From contig CAVRVS010000004.1 of the NCBI GenBank assembly GCA_963724705.1, forward strand, positions 558,001-622,000: DNA of 64,000 nt. Reading direction: 5' to 3'. Positions 55,065 through 63,597 of the stretch are shown here, piece after piece (the first letter of the stretch is position 1; the number at the start of each line of letters is the position of its first letter). The notes beneath the pieces were generated by a model. The model made no database searches, was not told the origin of the DNA, and worked only from the letters and a program-made list of their open reading frames with translations. Made by a program: the position numbers and the translations under genes. This DNA comes from DASQPR01 sp963724705. Lineage in GTDB: Bacteria > Actinomycetota > Actinomycetes > Mycobacteriales > Micromonosporaceae.

Positions 55065-56054
55065 GTGCCGATCTCACCGGCGCCGGACGCATTGCGCGAG
55101 TGGCTACAGACGATGCTGACGATCCGCAGGTTCGAGACCGAATCGGTTCGCTTGTCCTTCGCCGGCAAGATTCCCGGCGGAATCCATTCATCCGAGGGCC
55201 AGGAAGGCGTGGCCGTCGGCTCGATCCGCGCGCTCGGCCCGGACGACGTAGTGTCGGGCACGCATCGAAGCCATCACCACGCATTGGCGAAAGGGATGCC
55301 GCCGCGTCAGGTCATGGCCGAGCTGTACGGCCGGGAAGACGGCTCGTCGTCCGGTCGCGGGGGCAGCATGCATCTGGTCGACCGGCCGCGCAACTTTCTC
55401 GGCTCCAACGGCATCGTCGGCGCTGGTCTCGGCATCGCTATGGGTGCGTCGCTGGCGATGCACATGCGCAGGCAGCCGTCCGTCGCGGTCGGATACTTCG
55501 GCGATGGTGGCGCGAACAACGGCCGGGTGTGGGAAAGCATCAACCTTGCCGCGCTATGGAAGCTGCCGCTGATCGCGATCTGCGAGAACAACCTGTACGC
55601 GGTCGAGACGCACATCTCGCACGCGATGGCAGGCGAGTCCGTAGCCGCACGGGCGGCGGGGTTCGGGCTGACCACGGTGATCGTTGACGGCCAGGACGTT
55701 ATCGCGGTGTATGAGGCAACACGGCGGGCTCGCGAGCGCGCGCTCGCCGGAGACGGTCCCACCTTCATCGAGGCACAGACCTATCGGTACGAGGGCCACA
55801 ACGTCGGCGACGTGCAGAACTATCGCGGGAAGGACGAGGTCGCGCGATGGCGCGCCGAACGCGATCCGATCGAACGGCTGCGCATCCACATGGCGAGTCG
55901 AGGGATGCTCGACGACGCCGATTATGCCGAACTCGTCGCCGGCGCCGAAGCGGCAGTTGCCGATGCGATGGCGTTCGCCGACGCGTCGCCGTGGCCGTCT
56001 GCCATCGACGCCGGCAAGACCTTTCCCACCGAGACGACACGGGACGCGGCATGA
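55065..56054 (+). CDS. Thiamine-diphosphate dehydrogenase E1 alpha (AcoA-like)
   Basis: A 329-residue E1 alpha. Conserved parts: TIRRFETESVRLSFAGKIPGG, GRGGSMHLVDRPRNFLGSNG and the ThDP-binding GYFGDGGANNGRVWES to AICENN (GDG...NN). It resembles AcoA of acetoin dehydrogenase and branched-chain/pyruvate E1 alpha; which substrate cannot be decided. The open frame begins at GTG 55065, but ATG 55022, overlapping the E2 stop as ATGA, opens in the adjacent frame and would join if one base near 55063-55065 were extra, adding ~14 residues. It overlaps E1 beta (ATGA at 56051). Confidence 0.88.
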   Translation: MPISPAPDALREWLQTMLTIRRFETESVRLSFAGKIPGGIHSSEGQEGVAVGSIRALGPDDVVSGTHRSHHHALAKGMPPRQVMAELYGREDGSSSGRGGSMHLVDRPRNFLGSNGIVGAGLGIAMGASLAMHMRRQPSVAVGYFGDGGANNGRVWESINLAALWKLPLIAICENNLYAVETHISHAMAGESVAARAAGFGLTTVIVDGQDVIAVYEATRRARERALAGDGPTFIEAQTYRYEGHNVGDVQNYRGKDEVARWRAERDPIERLRIHMASRGMLDDADYAELVAGAEAAVADAMAFADASPWPSAIDAGKTFPTETTRDAA

Positions 56055-57025
56055 CGACTCCATTGACGTACAGCCAGGCCTACCGCGAGGGCGTCGCCGA
56101 AGAGATGGCGGCCAACGACCGGATCTTCATCATGGGCACCGACATCTTGCTGCGGGGCGGCCACTTCGCGCAGGTTGCCGGTCTGGGGGAGCGCTTCGGG
56201 GCGGAGCGAGTGCGCGATGTCCCGATATCCGAGGCCGCGATGCTCGCGGCCGGTGTCGGCTCGGCCATTTGCGGTATGCGTCCGATTGTCGACCTGAACT
56301 TCCTCGACTTCGCCTTCGGCGGCATGGACGAGATCTGCAACCAGGCCGCCAAGATGAGCTACATGTTCGGCATCGCAGTCCCGATGGTGATCCGGGCGAC
56401 CAACGGCATCGCGTACGGCGGCGCGCAGCACAACAACGTCATCGAATCGTGGTTCGCGGAAATGCCCGGAATCAACGTCGTCGTACCGTCGAATCCGGCC
56501 GATACCAAGGGCCTCATCAAGACGTCGCTCCGGCTGAGCGAGCCCGTGCTGTTCCTGATGCACAAGGCGCTCACCGGTGCGCGCGGGCCGGTCGGCGGCC
56601 CCGACGACCTCATACCGCTCGGCCACGCGAGGATCTGCCGCCGCGGCCGCGACGTCACCGTCGTAACCTACGGCGTCAACGTGCAGAAGTGCCTTGACGC
56701 GGCGGACAAGCTTGCCGAGGACGGCATCGACGCCGAGGTCATCGATCTGCGCACCCTGTTCCCGCTCGATCGGGAGACGGTGGCGGAGTCGGTGCGCCGT
56801 ACGGGTCTCGCGATCGTTGTCGACGAAAGCCCGGCCTACGGCGGTGTGAGCGCCGAGATCGTCGCGTCCATTCAGGAGGCGAGCTTCGACTATCTGGACG
56901 CGGCCATTGTGCGGATCACCGCACCGCACGCGCCGATTCCGCAGAGCCCGGCGTTGCTCAGCGCGATCCTGCCCAACAGCGCGACAATCGAAGCAGCCGC
57001 GCGAAAGCTGGTGGCGCGACGGTAG
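56051..57025 (+). CDS. Thiamine-diphosphate dehydrogenase E1 beta (AcoB-like)
   Basis: A 324-residue transketolase-type beta subunit: YSQAYREGVAEEMAANDRIFIMGTD, DVPISEAAMLAAGVGSAICGMRPIVD, IRATNGIAYGGAQHNN and the C-terminal domain VIDLRTLFPLDRETV. Together with E1 alpha it forms the heterotetrameric decarboxylating enzyme of a 2-oxoacid or acetoin dehydrogenase complex. No E3 (lipoamide dehydrogenase) gene is nearby. Confidence 0.9.
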   Translation: MTTPLTYSQAYREGVAEEMAANDRIFIMGTDILLRGGHFAQVAGLGERFGAERVRDVPISEAAMLAAGVGSAICGMRPIVDLNFLDFAFGGMDEICNQAAKMSYMFGIAVPMVIRATNGIAYGGAQHNNVIESWFAEMPGINVVVPSNPADTKGLIKTSLRLSEPVLFLMHKALTGARGPVGGPDDLIPLGHARICRRGRDVTVVTYGVNVQKCLDAADKLAEDGIDAEVIDLRTLFPLDRETVAESVRRTGLAIVVDESPAYGGVSAEIVASIQEASFDYLDAAIVRITAPHAPIPQSPALLSAILPNSATIEAAARKLVARR

Positions 57026-57081
57026 CGCGAAGGTGGGCCGAAATGTAGCGGCGAATGGATAGGCACGCGGCGAGCGCCGTA

Positions 57082-57819
57082 TTACTCGGTCTTGATCTGC
57101 AGTTGCGGCGGGATCAGGTCGAGCGAATGGTCCTGACGTTCATCGAACCCGTTCGAGATCAGCGAGTACGCGTAGCTGATGTGTGCGGTGATGAGCTTGA
57201 CGGCCAGACTTTCGTCGCGTGCTCGGGTGGCTTCCAGGATCTCCGCGTGGCCGTTGATCGACTTCAGCCGCCAGTCCGGACTCGCGACGTTTCGGGTCAG
57301 CAGGAACAGATACACCTGCGACCGCACGCCGAGCCAACTGGCGTAGAGACGAGAGTTGCGCGCCGCACGATAGAAGACGTCGTGGAATTCCAAGTCGAGC
57401 CGGGCCGCATCGTGCTCGGTGGGCTTCTTCCGCAGCGTCTGTGCGAATTCCTTGAGAACCAGATCGGCCTCGCGGAAGTCTTGTTCGGTTCCATTGCGGA
57501 TGGCCAACTGCGTTGCTACCACCTCAAGGCCCGTCCGGAGGCAGTAGACCTCGGTCAGGTCGTTGGGCGTGAGCTGAACAACGGTTGCGCCGCGGTGGCG
57601 CGCAACCGTGATCAGGCCCTCCCGTTCGAGCATTACCAGCGCTTCCCGGATCGGCCCGCGGCTCACCTGGAGCAGACTCGCCAACTCGTCCTCACGCAGA
57701 TGCTGCCCGGGAGAAAACTGTCCGTGCAAAATCGCGGTCCGGACCTGATCGGCCACGTCCTCACCGAGTCGGATTCGCCGCGCAGGCGCGAATGTGTCGA
57801 TGCGAGGAAGGTCGCTCAT
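57082..57819 (-). CDS. GntR-family regulator with FCD ligand domain
   Basis: A 245-residue regulator. Residues ~15-80 are the GntR winged helix (QVRTAILHGQFSPGQHLREDELASLL, VSRGPIREALVMLEREGLI); the rest is an FCD all-helical domain with the metal/effector residues in LDLEFHDVFYRAARN and ITAHISYAY. FCD members sense sugar acids or other carboxylic acids. It is convergent with E1 beta and divergent from nothing directly, but sits inside the catabolic region and most likely controls it. The ~250-base gap upstream contains ATGTTAAC (57867-57874), close to TTGTTTAC boxes seen elsewhere. Confidence 0.92.
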   Translation of the reverse strand: MSDLPRIDTFAPARRIRLGEDVADQVRTAILHGQFSPGQHLREDELASLLQVSRGPIREALVMLEREGLITVARHRGATVVQLTPNDLTEVYCLRTGLEVVATQLAIRNGTEQDFREADLVLKEFAQTLRKKPTEHDAARLDLEFHDVFYRAARNSRLYASWLGVRSQVYLFLLTRNVASPDWRLKSINGHAEILEATRARDESLAVKLITAHISYAYSLISNGFDERQDHSLDLIPPQLQIKTE

Positions 57820-58066
57820 CTGATTGTGCCCACCTTACGAGTACGGGCCTACGCTCGATCGCATGAATGTTAACGATTTACAGGCAGCATAGGGCGACTG
57901 TCGAGGGTCGTCAAACCGCCACCAACCGGCTCGGCACCATGTGAGTTGCCCATGCCTCCAGGGTGGCGACCAGTCGCCGCAGCGATCGGAATTCGGCGGT
58001 ACGTTCGTCATCGGCGCCGCCACTGGTCGGCGCCCGCACGAGGTCGAGTCGCCGCGGTGCCGTCGG

Positions 58067-59038
58067 TTACCGCTCCGGCTCGAAGTACGCCTCCACCAGC
58101 CCCAGATCCCCGAAGTCCACGCTCACGCGATCGCCGGGCGCGACGAAACAGTGGGCGGTGCAGGTGCCCGTGCTGATGACCTCGCCGGCGCGTACGTCAT
58201 GGCCGCGCTCGCGTACCCAGTTGAGCATCCACGTGAGGCTGGTCACCGGATGCCCCATCGCTTCAACGCCCTGGCCCGACTTGATGAAGAAACCGTTGAC
58301 ATAGAGGTCGATGTTGGCCGCCGGCAGGTCGATCGACTCCCAGTCACGGACACGCGCGCCTTGGACCAAAGCCGCACCACCGCCGTTGTCGTACATGCCG
58401 CCGAAGTAGCCGCTCAACGAGTACCAGTCGGTGAAGACCGAGTCGCCGATCTCGATGACCGGCATCAGTGCCGCGATCCCAGCACGGGCATCGGACTCGG
58501 TGTAGGGCTTGTCGCGGGCCGGGAAATCGTCGCCGAGTTCGAACGCGAACTCGCATTCACACAGCCGGTAGTTGACGAAGAATTCCGCGCCGATGCTCGC
58601 CGGACTCTGGAAGATCGCTCGTTCGAAAATCCGTCCGGGCGAGGGGCTCGGAATGTTTTCCGCGCGCCTGACCTCCATGCTGGCCGCGCCGACCTTCCAA
58701 CCCGCCGCCTTCCAGCCGAGGCTGTCCTCGAGCTTCAGAAGGACTTGTTCAACCGACTTCCAGGATCGCGCGCGGAGTCGCTCCGGCATCTCAGCGGCGC
58801 GGCGACTTCGCCGGCCCGTCGAAATCAACTCCACGACCTCGTTCACCTCGTCGGGTGAGAGATCAGATGTGCGCGATGACGGCACCGACCCGCCGGGCAG
58901 CGTGGCTCCATGAATAAGTCGCCCACGTTCGGTCAGGTACGCCGGGCGTGGGAGTGGTCGGGACTTCCGGAGCGCCGACAGTCGAGCTGTCTGGTCGGCT
59001 TGGCAACACGCTGCGACTGATGCGTCGGCATCGCTCAT
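58067..59038 (-). CDS. 2-Keto-4-pentenoate hydratase-like (FAH superfamily) enzyme
   Basis: A ~323-residue protein of the hydratase/decarboxylase branch of the fumarylacetoacetate hydrolase superfamily. Visible are GWKAAGWKVGAAS, the acidic metal ligands in CECEFAFELGDDFP, MPVIEIGDSVFTDW and the C-terminal GEVISTGTCTAHCFVAPGDRVSVDFG. It would add water to a 2-oxo-enoic acid. The usual length is about 260; here ~60 extra N-terminal residues (Arg/Pro-rich) precede LSPDEVNEVVELIS. AGGAG before ATG 59038 supports the long start. Divergent from the P450 gene. Confidence 0.85.
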   Translation of the reverse strand: MSDADASVAACCQADQTARLSALRKSRPLPRPAYLTERGRLIHGATLPGGSVPSSRTSDLSPDEVNEVVELISTGRRSRRAAEMPERLRARSWKSVEQVLLKLEDSLGWKAAGWKVGAASMEVRRAENIPSPSPGRIFERAIFQSPASIGAEFFVNYRLCECEFAFELGDDFPARDKPYTESDARAGIAALMPVIEIGDSVFTDWYSLSGYFGGMYDNGGGAALVQGARVRDWESIDLPAANIDLYVNGFFIKSGQGVEAMGHPVTSLTWMLNWVRERGHDVRAGEVISTGTCTAHCFVAPGDRVSVDFGDLGLVEAYFEPER

Positions 59039-59240
59039 CCCGCGACTCCTGTCTTCATGACGGCACCTCGGCCCGCTTGCGGACTGTTTCTTGTTTACAG
59101 TAATCTCCCTGTGTCTGACTAGTGGTCCGGATGCTCTCGGTTGGCGGGAATGCCACGAAAGCGACGCACGACGTTCGTCGCACTGTGGACATTGAGTAAT
59201 CCCGGCCGTCGACGCGTCACGAGGAGAGAGTCGGCAACGG

Positions 59241-60482
59241 ATGCGCGATGATGCGGCACGCTTGCGGGACATCGACGATGCGTTGGTTTCCCAAGCGTTC
59301 GTGGACGATCCCTACCCGACACTCGACATCTTGCGCGAACTCGATCCCGTGCACTGGAGCGAGTCCATCGGGGGCTGGGTCCTGACCCGATACGACGACA
59401 TTCTGCGGACGTTCAAGGACGTCGAGCACTACTCCAACGAAGGCCGGCTCGGACGCGCGACCCTGTACCTAGGCGACGAGGCCCGGCAGCAGTTGCGCCC
59501 GTTCGAGGCCCACTACCGCACGAAGGGTCTACTCCACTCCGATCCGCCCGATCACACGCGTCTGCGTCGGCTCATCATCCGTGCGTTCTCGCCGCGCGTG
59601 ATCGAGACCATGCGTCCGCGAATCCAGCAGATCGTCGACGAACTCATCGATCGTGTCGAGGCGGCCGGCGAAATGGAGGTGATCGAGGATCTAGCCTTCG
59701 CCCTACCCGTGACGGTGCTTGCCGGCCTGCTTGGCGTACCTGAATCCCAAGGCCCAACTTTTCGCCGATGGGCCGACGGCTTGCTGGCGTTCCAGGGCAT
59801 CAACAAGCCGAGTGAGCGCGTCCTGCTTGGGGCGCAGACCGTTCTCATCGAAGCTCGCGGATATTTGGCCGACCTGATCGCCGAACGTCGACGTACGCCA
59901 GGCGACGATTTGATCAGCCACATGATGCGCGAGAGCGAAACCGGTGAGTCACTGTCCGACGACGAGATCATCAACACCGGCATCACGATGCTGACCGCCG
60001 GGCACGAGACGACCACATCTTTGATCGGCAACGGTCTGTTCACTCTCCTGAGCCACCCCGAGCAATGGGAGCGGTTGAAGGCTGATCGATCGCTGGTGAA
60101 GCCGGCGCTCGAAGAGGTTCTGCGGTACGAGAGTCCCGTGTCACGACAGCCGCGGTTGATGAAGCACGATGTCCAGCTCGGCCAACGGGTTCTCGCCGAA
60201 GGGCAGATGGTGTTCCAGATGGTGGGCGCGGCCAATCGAGACCCGGCGCAGTTTCACGATCCCGCGTTCTTCGACATCGACCGAAACCCGAACCGCCACA
60301 TTGCTTTCGGTCAGGGTATCCACTTTTGTATCGGCGCTCCGTTGTCCCGGATTGAGGGCGAGATCGTGTTCCAGACGCTGCTCGATCGGATCCCAACGGT
60401 GCGACTGGCCGATCCGCGTCCGTCGTGGGATCTCGCGAAGGCGAACTCTCGCGTGTTGCGCTCGCTGCCGGTCACGTTCTGA
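59241..60482 (+). CDS. Cytochrome P450
   Basis: A 413-residue soluble actinobacterial P450. I-helix oxygen-activation motif TAGHETTT, ExxR in ALEEVLRYESP, and the heme-binding FGQGIHFCIGAPLSR (Cys363). The start ATG 59241 begins the family's N-terminus (DPYPTLDILRELDPVHWSE follows). It needs external ferredoxin and reductase, not encoded here. Placement in a sugar-acid-like catabolic region is unusual and suggests hydroxylation or demethylation of the substrate before breakdown. First gene of a plus-strand series (P450, aldolase, FAH, SDR). Confidence 0.94.
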   Translation: MRDDAARLRDIDDALVSQAFVDDPYPTLDILRELDPVHWSESIGGWVLTRYDDILRTFKDVEHYSNEGRLGRATLYLGDEARQQLRPFEAHYRTKGLLHSDPPDHTRLRRLIIRAFSPRVIETMRPRIQQIVDELIDRVEAAGEMEVIEDLAFALPVTVLAGLLGVPESQGPTFRRWADGLLAFQGINKPSERVLLGAQTVLIEARGYLADLIAERRRTPGDDLISHMMRESETGESLSDDEIINTGITMLTAGHETTTSLIGNGLFTLLSHPEQWERLKADRSLVKPALEEVLRYESPVSRQPRLMKHDVQLGQRVLAEGQMVFQMVGAANRDPAQFHDPAFFDIDRNPNRHIAFGQGIHFCIGAPLSRIEGEIVFQTLLDRIPTVRLADPRPSWDLAKANSRVLRSLPVTF

Positions 60483-60515
60483 TCGTCAGCCCGTCAAATA
60501 GGAGCGATAAGTCAC

Positions 60516-61211
60516 GTGCACGATCTCAGCATTGCTCAGGACGACCAGCCCTCTCATGCGCTCGACAGTGCCTGGATCGGCAAGGGAGTCATCGCCGTCG
60601 TCCGTACGCACTCATCCACGAGTGCGCTGACGATCGCGCGTGGACTCGCGTCGACAGATGTCACGGGAATCGAGATCACCATGACCGTGCCGGACGCGCC
60701 CACGGTCATTTCGACCCTCGTCGCGGAGGGAATCGGACGCGTGGGAGCCGGAACGATCCGTACGGTCGACCAGGTTCATGCGTGCATCGACGCGGGCGCC
60801 TCGTTCTTGGTCTCGCCCCATCTCGATCCGAACCTTGTCGAGGTGGCGGTCGCGTGCGACGTACCGGTGGTTCCGGGAGTTCTGACTCCAAGCGAGATTC
60901 TGCGGGCCATGGCTCTGGGGGCGGCGGCGACCAAGCTCTTCCCGGTATCGGCGATGGGCGGGATAGCGTACGTCCGCGCATTGCTCGAACCTCTGCCGGA
61001 CGCGCGCTTCGTTGTATCGGGCGAAGTCGCCGTGAACGAGGTGGCGTCTTATCTCTCCGCCGGTGCATGGGCGGCTTGTCTCGGTGGTTCGCTGTGGCGG
61101 GCCGAGGACGTCGAGCGCCGCGACGTCGTTGCCGTACAGGCGTTTGCCGAACGTGTTCTGGCCCGGACCCGGCACATCGACAACGAATCCGTTCGCACAT
61201 CTAGCTTCTAG
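60516..61211 (+). CDS. KDPG/KHG-type aldolase
   Basis: A 231-residue class I aldolase. The Schiff-base Lys140 is in ALGAAATKLFPVSAMGG and the acid/base Glu53 in VTGIEITMTVPDAP; GAGTIRTVDQVHACIDAGASFLVSPHL is the family's central stretch. It splits a 2-keto-3-deoxy (phospho)sugar acid or 4-hydroxy-2-oxoglutarate to pyruvate and an aldehyde. GTG 60516 is preceded by AGGAG at a rather long distance (about 13 bases). Ten bases separate its stop from the FAH-family gene. Confidence 0.9.
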   Translation: MHDLSIAQDDQPSHALDSAWIGKGVIAVVRTHSSTSALTIARGLASTDVTGIEITMTVPDAPTVISTLVAEGIGRVGAGTIRTVDQVHACIDAGASFLVSPHLDPNLVEVAVACDVPVVPGVLTPSEILRAMALGAAATKLFPVSAMGGIAYVRALLEPLPDARFVVSGEVAVNEVASYLSAGAWAACLGGSLWRAEDVERRDVVAVQAFAERVLARTRHIDNESVRTSSF

Positions 61212-61220
61212 GAGTCTGAC

Positions 61221-61877
61221 GTGTCAGTTCTACCCATCGACCGGCCCGGCAAGATCATCGCCGTCGGACTCAACTATCGCGATCACGCCGACGAGGCAAC
61301 GGTGGCGCCGCCGTCGACGCCGATTCTGTTCGCGAAATGGACGACCTGTCTCATCGGCCCCGAAGAACCGATCGTCATTCCGAAGGGGATCGATGAGGTT
61401 GACTGGGAAGCGGAGCTGGCGGTGGTCATCGGACGGACCGCGCGAAACGTTGGTGTCGACGACGCCCTGGACTTTGTGCGCGGGTACACGTGCATGAACG
61501 ACGTCAGCGCTCGCCGAGCGCAGCGCGATGATGGCCAGTGGACGCGGGCCAAGTCATTCGACACGTTTGGCCCGATCGGTCCGACAGTGGTGCCGGCCGA
61601 GGAGATCCCGGACCCACAAGTCCTCAACATCCGGGCACGCGTCAACGGAGAGACCATGCAGGACAGCAATACCGGCCAGATGATCTTTTCGGTCGCGCAC
61701 CTTATTGCCTTCATCAGCGGTGGGATCACCCTGGAACCGGGCGATGTGATCACCACCGGCACACCCAATGGGGTGGGGGCGTTCCGTTCGACGCCGATCT
61801 TCCTGCAACCCGGTGATCGCGTCGACATCGAGATCGACGGCATCGGCACACTGAGCAATCCCGTCATGGCCGCCTGA
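61221..61877 (+). CDS. Fumarylacetoacetate hydrolase-family protein
   Basis: A 218-residue FAH-fold enzyme. It starts IIAVGLNYRDHADEA (catalytic His region), with metal-binding Glu/Asp in DWEAELAVVIGR and YTCMNDVSARRAQRDDG, then AKSFDTFGPIGP and GDVITTGTPNGVGAF. Related enzymes are 2,4-diketo-3-deoxy-L-fuconate hydrolase, acylpyruvases and oxaloacetate tautomerases. With the following SDR it matches the dehydrogenase plus diketo-acid hydrolase pair of the oxidative L-fucose/L-rhamnose pathway, but this is inference. GTG 61221 has AGGAG seven bases upstream. Confidence 0.9.
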   Translation: MSVLPIDRPGKIIAVGLNYRDHADEATVAPPSTPILFAKWTTCLIGPEEPIVIPKGIDEVDWEAELAVVIGRTARNVGVDDALDFVRGYTCMNDVSARRAQRDDGQWTRAKSFDTFGPIGPTVVPAEEIPDPQVLNIRARVNGETMQDSNTGQMIFSVAHLIAFISGGITLEPGDVITTGTPNGVGAFRSTPIFLQPGDRVDIEIDGIGTLSNPVMAA

Positions 61878-61913
61878 CGGCATCCAGTTCTTCCGACTTT
61901 GGAGGCAGCGCTC

Positions 61914-62675
61914 ATGACACCTGCGAAGATTGCCAGCCCTCGTCGCGCTCTCGTCACCGGTGCCGCATCGGGGATCGGTCGGGCCGTGGCACTTTGTCTC
62001 GCCGACGCCGGCTACGAACTCACGCTGGTCGACCGCGACGCGGACGGCCTCGTTGACGTTGCCGGGCAGGCCGGCGACGACGTGCTCACGGTCATTGCCG
62101 ACCTCGCGGCGCCGGAACAGGCGGCCGCGACCGTCCAAGCGGCCAGCGGCGAGCGTCCGTACGATGTGCTCGTCAACTGCGCCGGACTCGGGTTCGCGGC
62201 CACCGCATCGGAGACGACCTCCGACATGTGGGACCTGACGATGGCGGTCAACCTCTCTGGCACATTCTTCATGTGCCGCATGGTGTTGCCAGGAATGATC
62301 GCCGCGGGCAAAGGGGTGATCGTCAACATCGCCTCGGCCGGCGCGGTCGTTGGCTTGCGTAATCGTGCGGCCTATTGCGCCTCGAAAGCCGGAGTGATCG
62401 GGTTGACGCGGGCGCTCGCGGCCGACCACGCCGCCGCCGGCCTTCGCATCAACGCGATCTGTCCGGGCACGGTCGACAGTCCGTGGATCGGCAAGATTCT
62501 GGCGAACAACCCGGACCCCGTGGCAACCCGAAAGGCGATGGAAGCGCGCCAGCTTGATGGGCGGATGGGGACTCCCGAAGAGGTCGCCGAGTGGATTGCG
62601 TTCGTCGTCGACGACACTGGCCGCTTCATGAATGGTGCCTCGTTGATCATCGACGGTGGGATGACCGCCGTTTAG
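61914..62675 (+). CDS. Short-chain dehydrogenase/reductase
   Basis: A 253-residue classical SDR. Nucleotide motif ALVTGAASGIGRAVALCLADAG with Asp at the end of beta-2 (LTLVDRDADG, so NAD preferred), NNAG-type NCAGLGF, catalytic Ser in VNIASAGAVVG, Tyr-Lys in YCASKAGVIGLTRA, and the end GASLIIDGGMTAV. GGAGG precedes ATG 61914; the next upstream in-frame ATG (61899) is weaker. A sugar-acid dehydrogenase role with the preceding FAH protein is plausible. Confidence 0.92.
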   Translation: MTPAKIASPRRALVTGAASGIGRAVALCLADAGYELTLVDRDADGLVDVAGQAGDDVLTVIADLAAPEQAAATVQAASGERPYDVLVNCAGLGFAATASETTSDMWDLTMAVNLSGTFFMCRMVLPGMIAAGKGVIVNIASAGAVVGLRNRAAYCASKAGVIGLTRALAADHAAAGLRINAICPGTVDSPWIGKILANNPDPVATRKAMEARQLDGRMGTPEEVAEWIAFVVDDTGRFMNGASLIIDGGMTAV

Positions 62676-62706
62676 CCGTTCCGGTGGGATCCAGCACGCG
62701 CAGACT

Positions 62707-63597
62707 TCACTGCTTGACCGCGCCGAACGTCAGGCCGCGGATGAATCCGCGTTGAACGGCGATGGTCGCGATCAGCGCCGGGATCACCACAACGACACCG
62801 GCCGCGGCCATCTGACTCCAATCGCTCGATAGCGTGCCGATGAACGAGTTGACCGCGACCGGCGCGGTCTGGGTACGGCTGCCCGTGAGGATGACGGCGG
62901 CGAAGTACTCGCCCCAGGACGCGAGCCCGACGAGCAGTCCGACCGTGATGATGCCCGGCCAGACGACCGGTAGGAGCACCGACCACAACGCGCGGATCTT
63001 GCTGCAGCCGTCGATCCACGCGGCCTCGTCGAGTTCGCGGGGTACCTCGGCGAAGTAGACGCGCATCAGCCACGTCGTGAACGGCAGCAACCCGGTCTCG
63101 TACGCCAACACGAGCCCCGTGTACGTGTCGAGGAGCTGCAGATGCTGGTAGATCAGATACAGCGGGATGATGAACACGATCGGCGGCGCCACGTACGCGA
63201 TGATGAACCAGGCGTTGATCAGCCGGCCGAACCTGATCTGGGTGCGGGCAAAGCCGTACCCGGCCGGAACGCCGAGCAGAAGGGCGACGCCGGTGGCCGC
63301 GACGGCCACGATCGCCGAGTTCAGCAAGTTGTGGCCGAACGGCCCGGTGAACAGTCCACTGAAGTTGGCCGTCGTCGGCGTGGACAGCCACTTCGGCGGG
63401 ATCGCGAACGCGTCGTCCGGCTTCTTGAACGCCGTCGACAGCAGCCAGACCAGCGGTAACAGGACGAACAGAGAACCAAGGACGAGCAACAAGACGGTGA
63501 CCGTCGCGGCCGCCCGTCGCCGTACGGTCATCGTCTGACTGCGCCGCGGTGCCTTCGCCGGCGGCACCGGGGTTGGCGTGCTGACGGTTGCGGTCAC
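62707..63597 (-). CDS. Sugar ABC transporter permease (MalG-like)
   Basis: A 296-residue permease with six hydrophobic segments; EAA loop DEAAWIDGCSKIRALWSVLLPV. The GTG start at 63597 overlaps the stop of the partner permease (GTGA). The first ~25 residues are Pro-rich and cytoplasmic. Its end is 31 bases from the convergent SDR gene. Confidence 0.92.
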   Translation of the reverse strand: MTATVSTPTPVPPAKAPRRSQTMTVRRRAAATVTVLLLVLGSLFVLLPLVWLLSTAFKKPDDAFAIPPKWLSTPTTANFSGLFTGPFGHNLLNSAIVAVAATGVALLLGVPAGYGFARTQIRFGRLINAWFIIAYVAPPIVFIIPLYLIYQHLQLLDTYTGLVLAYETGLLPFTTWLMRVYFAEVPRELDEAAWIDGCSKIRALWSVLLPVVWPGIITVGLLVGLASWGEYFAAVILTGSRTQTAPVAVNSFIGTLSSDWSQMAAAGVVVVIPALIATIAVQRGFIRGLTFGAVKQ

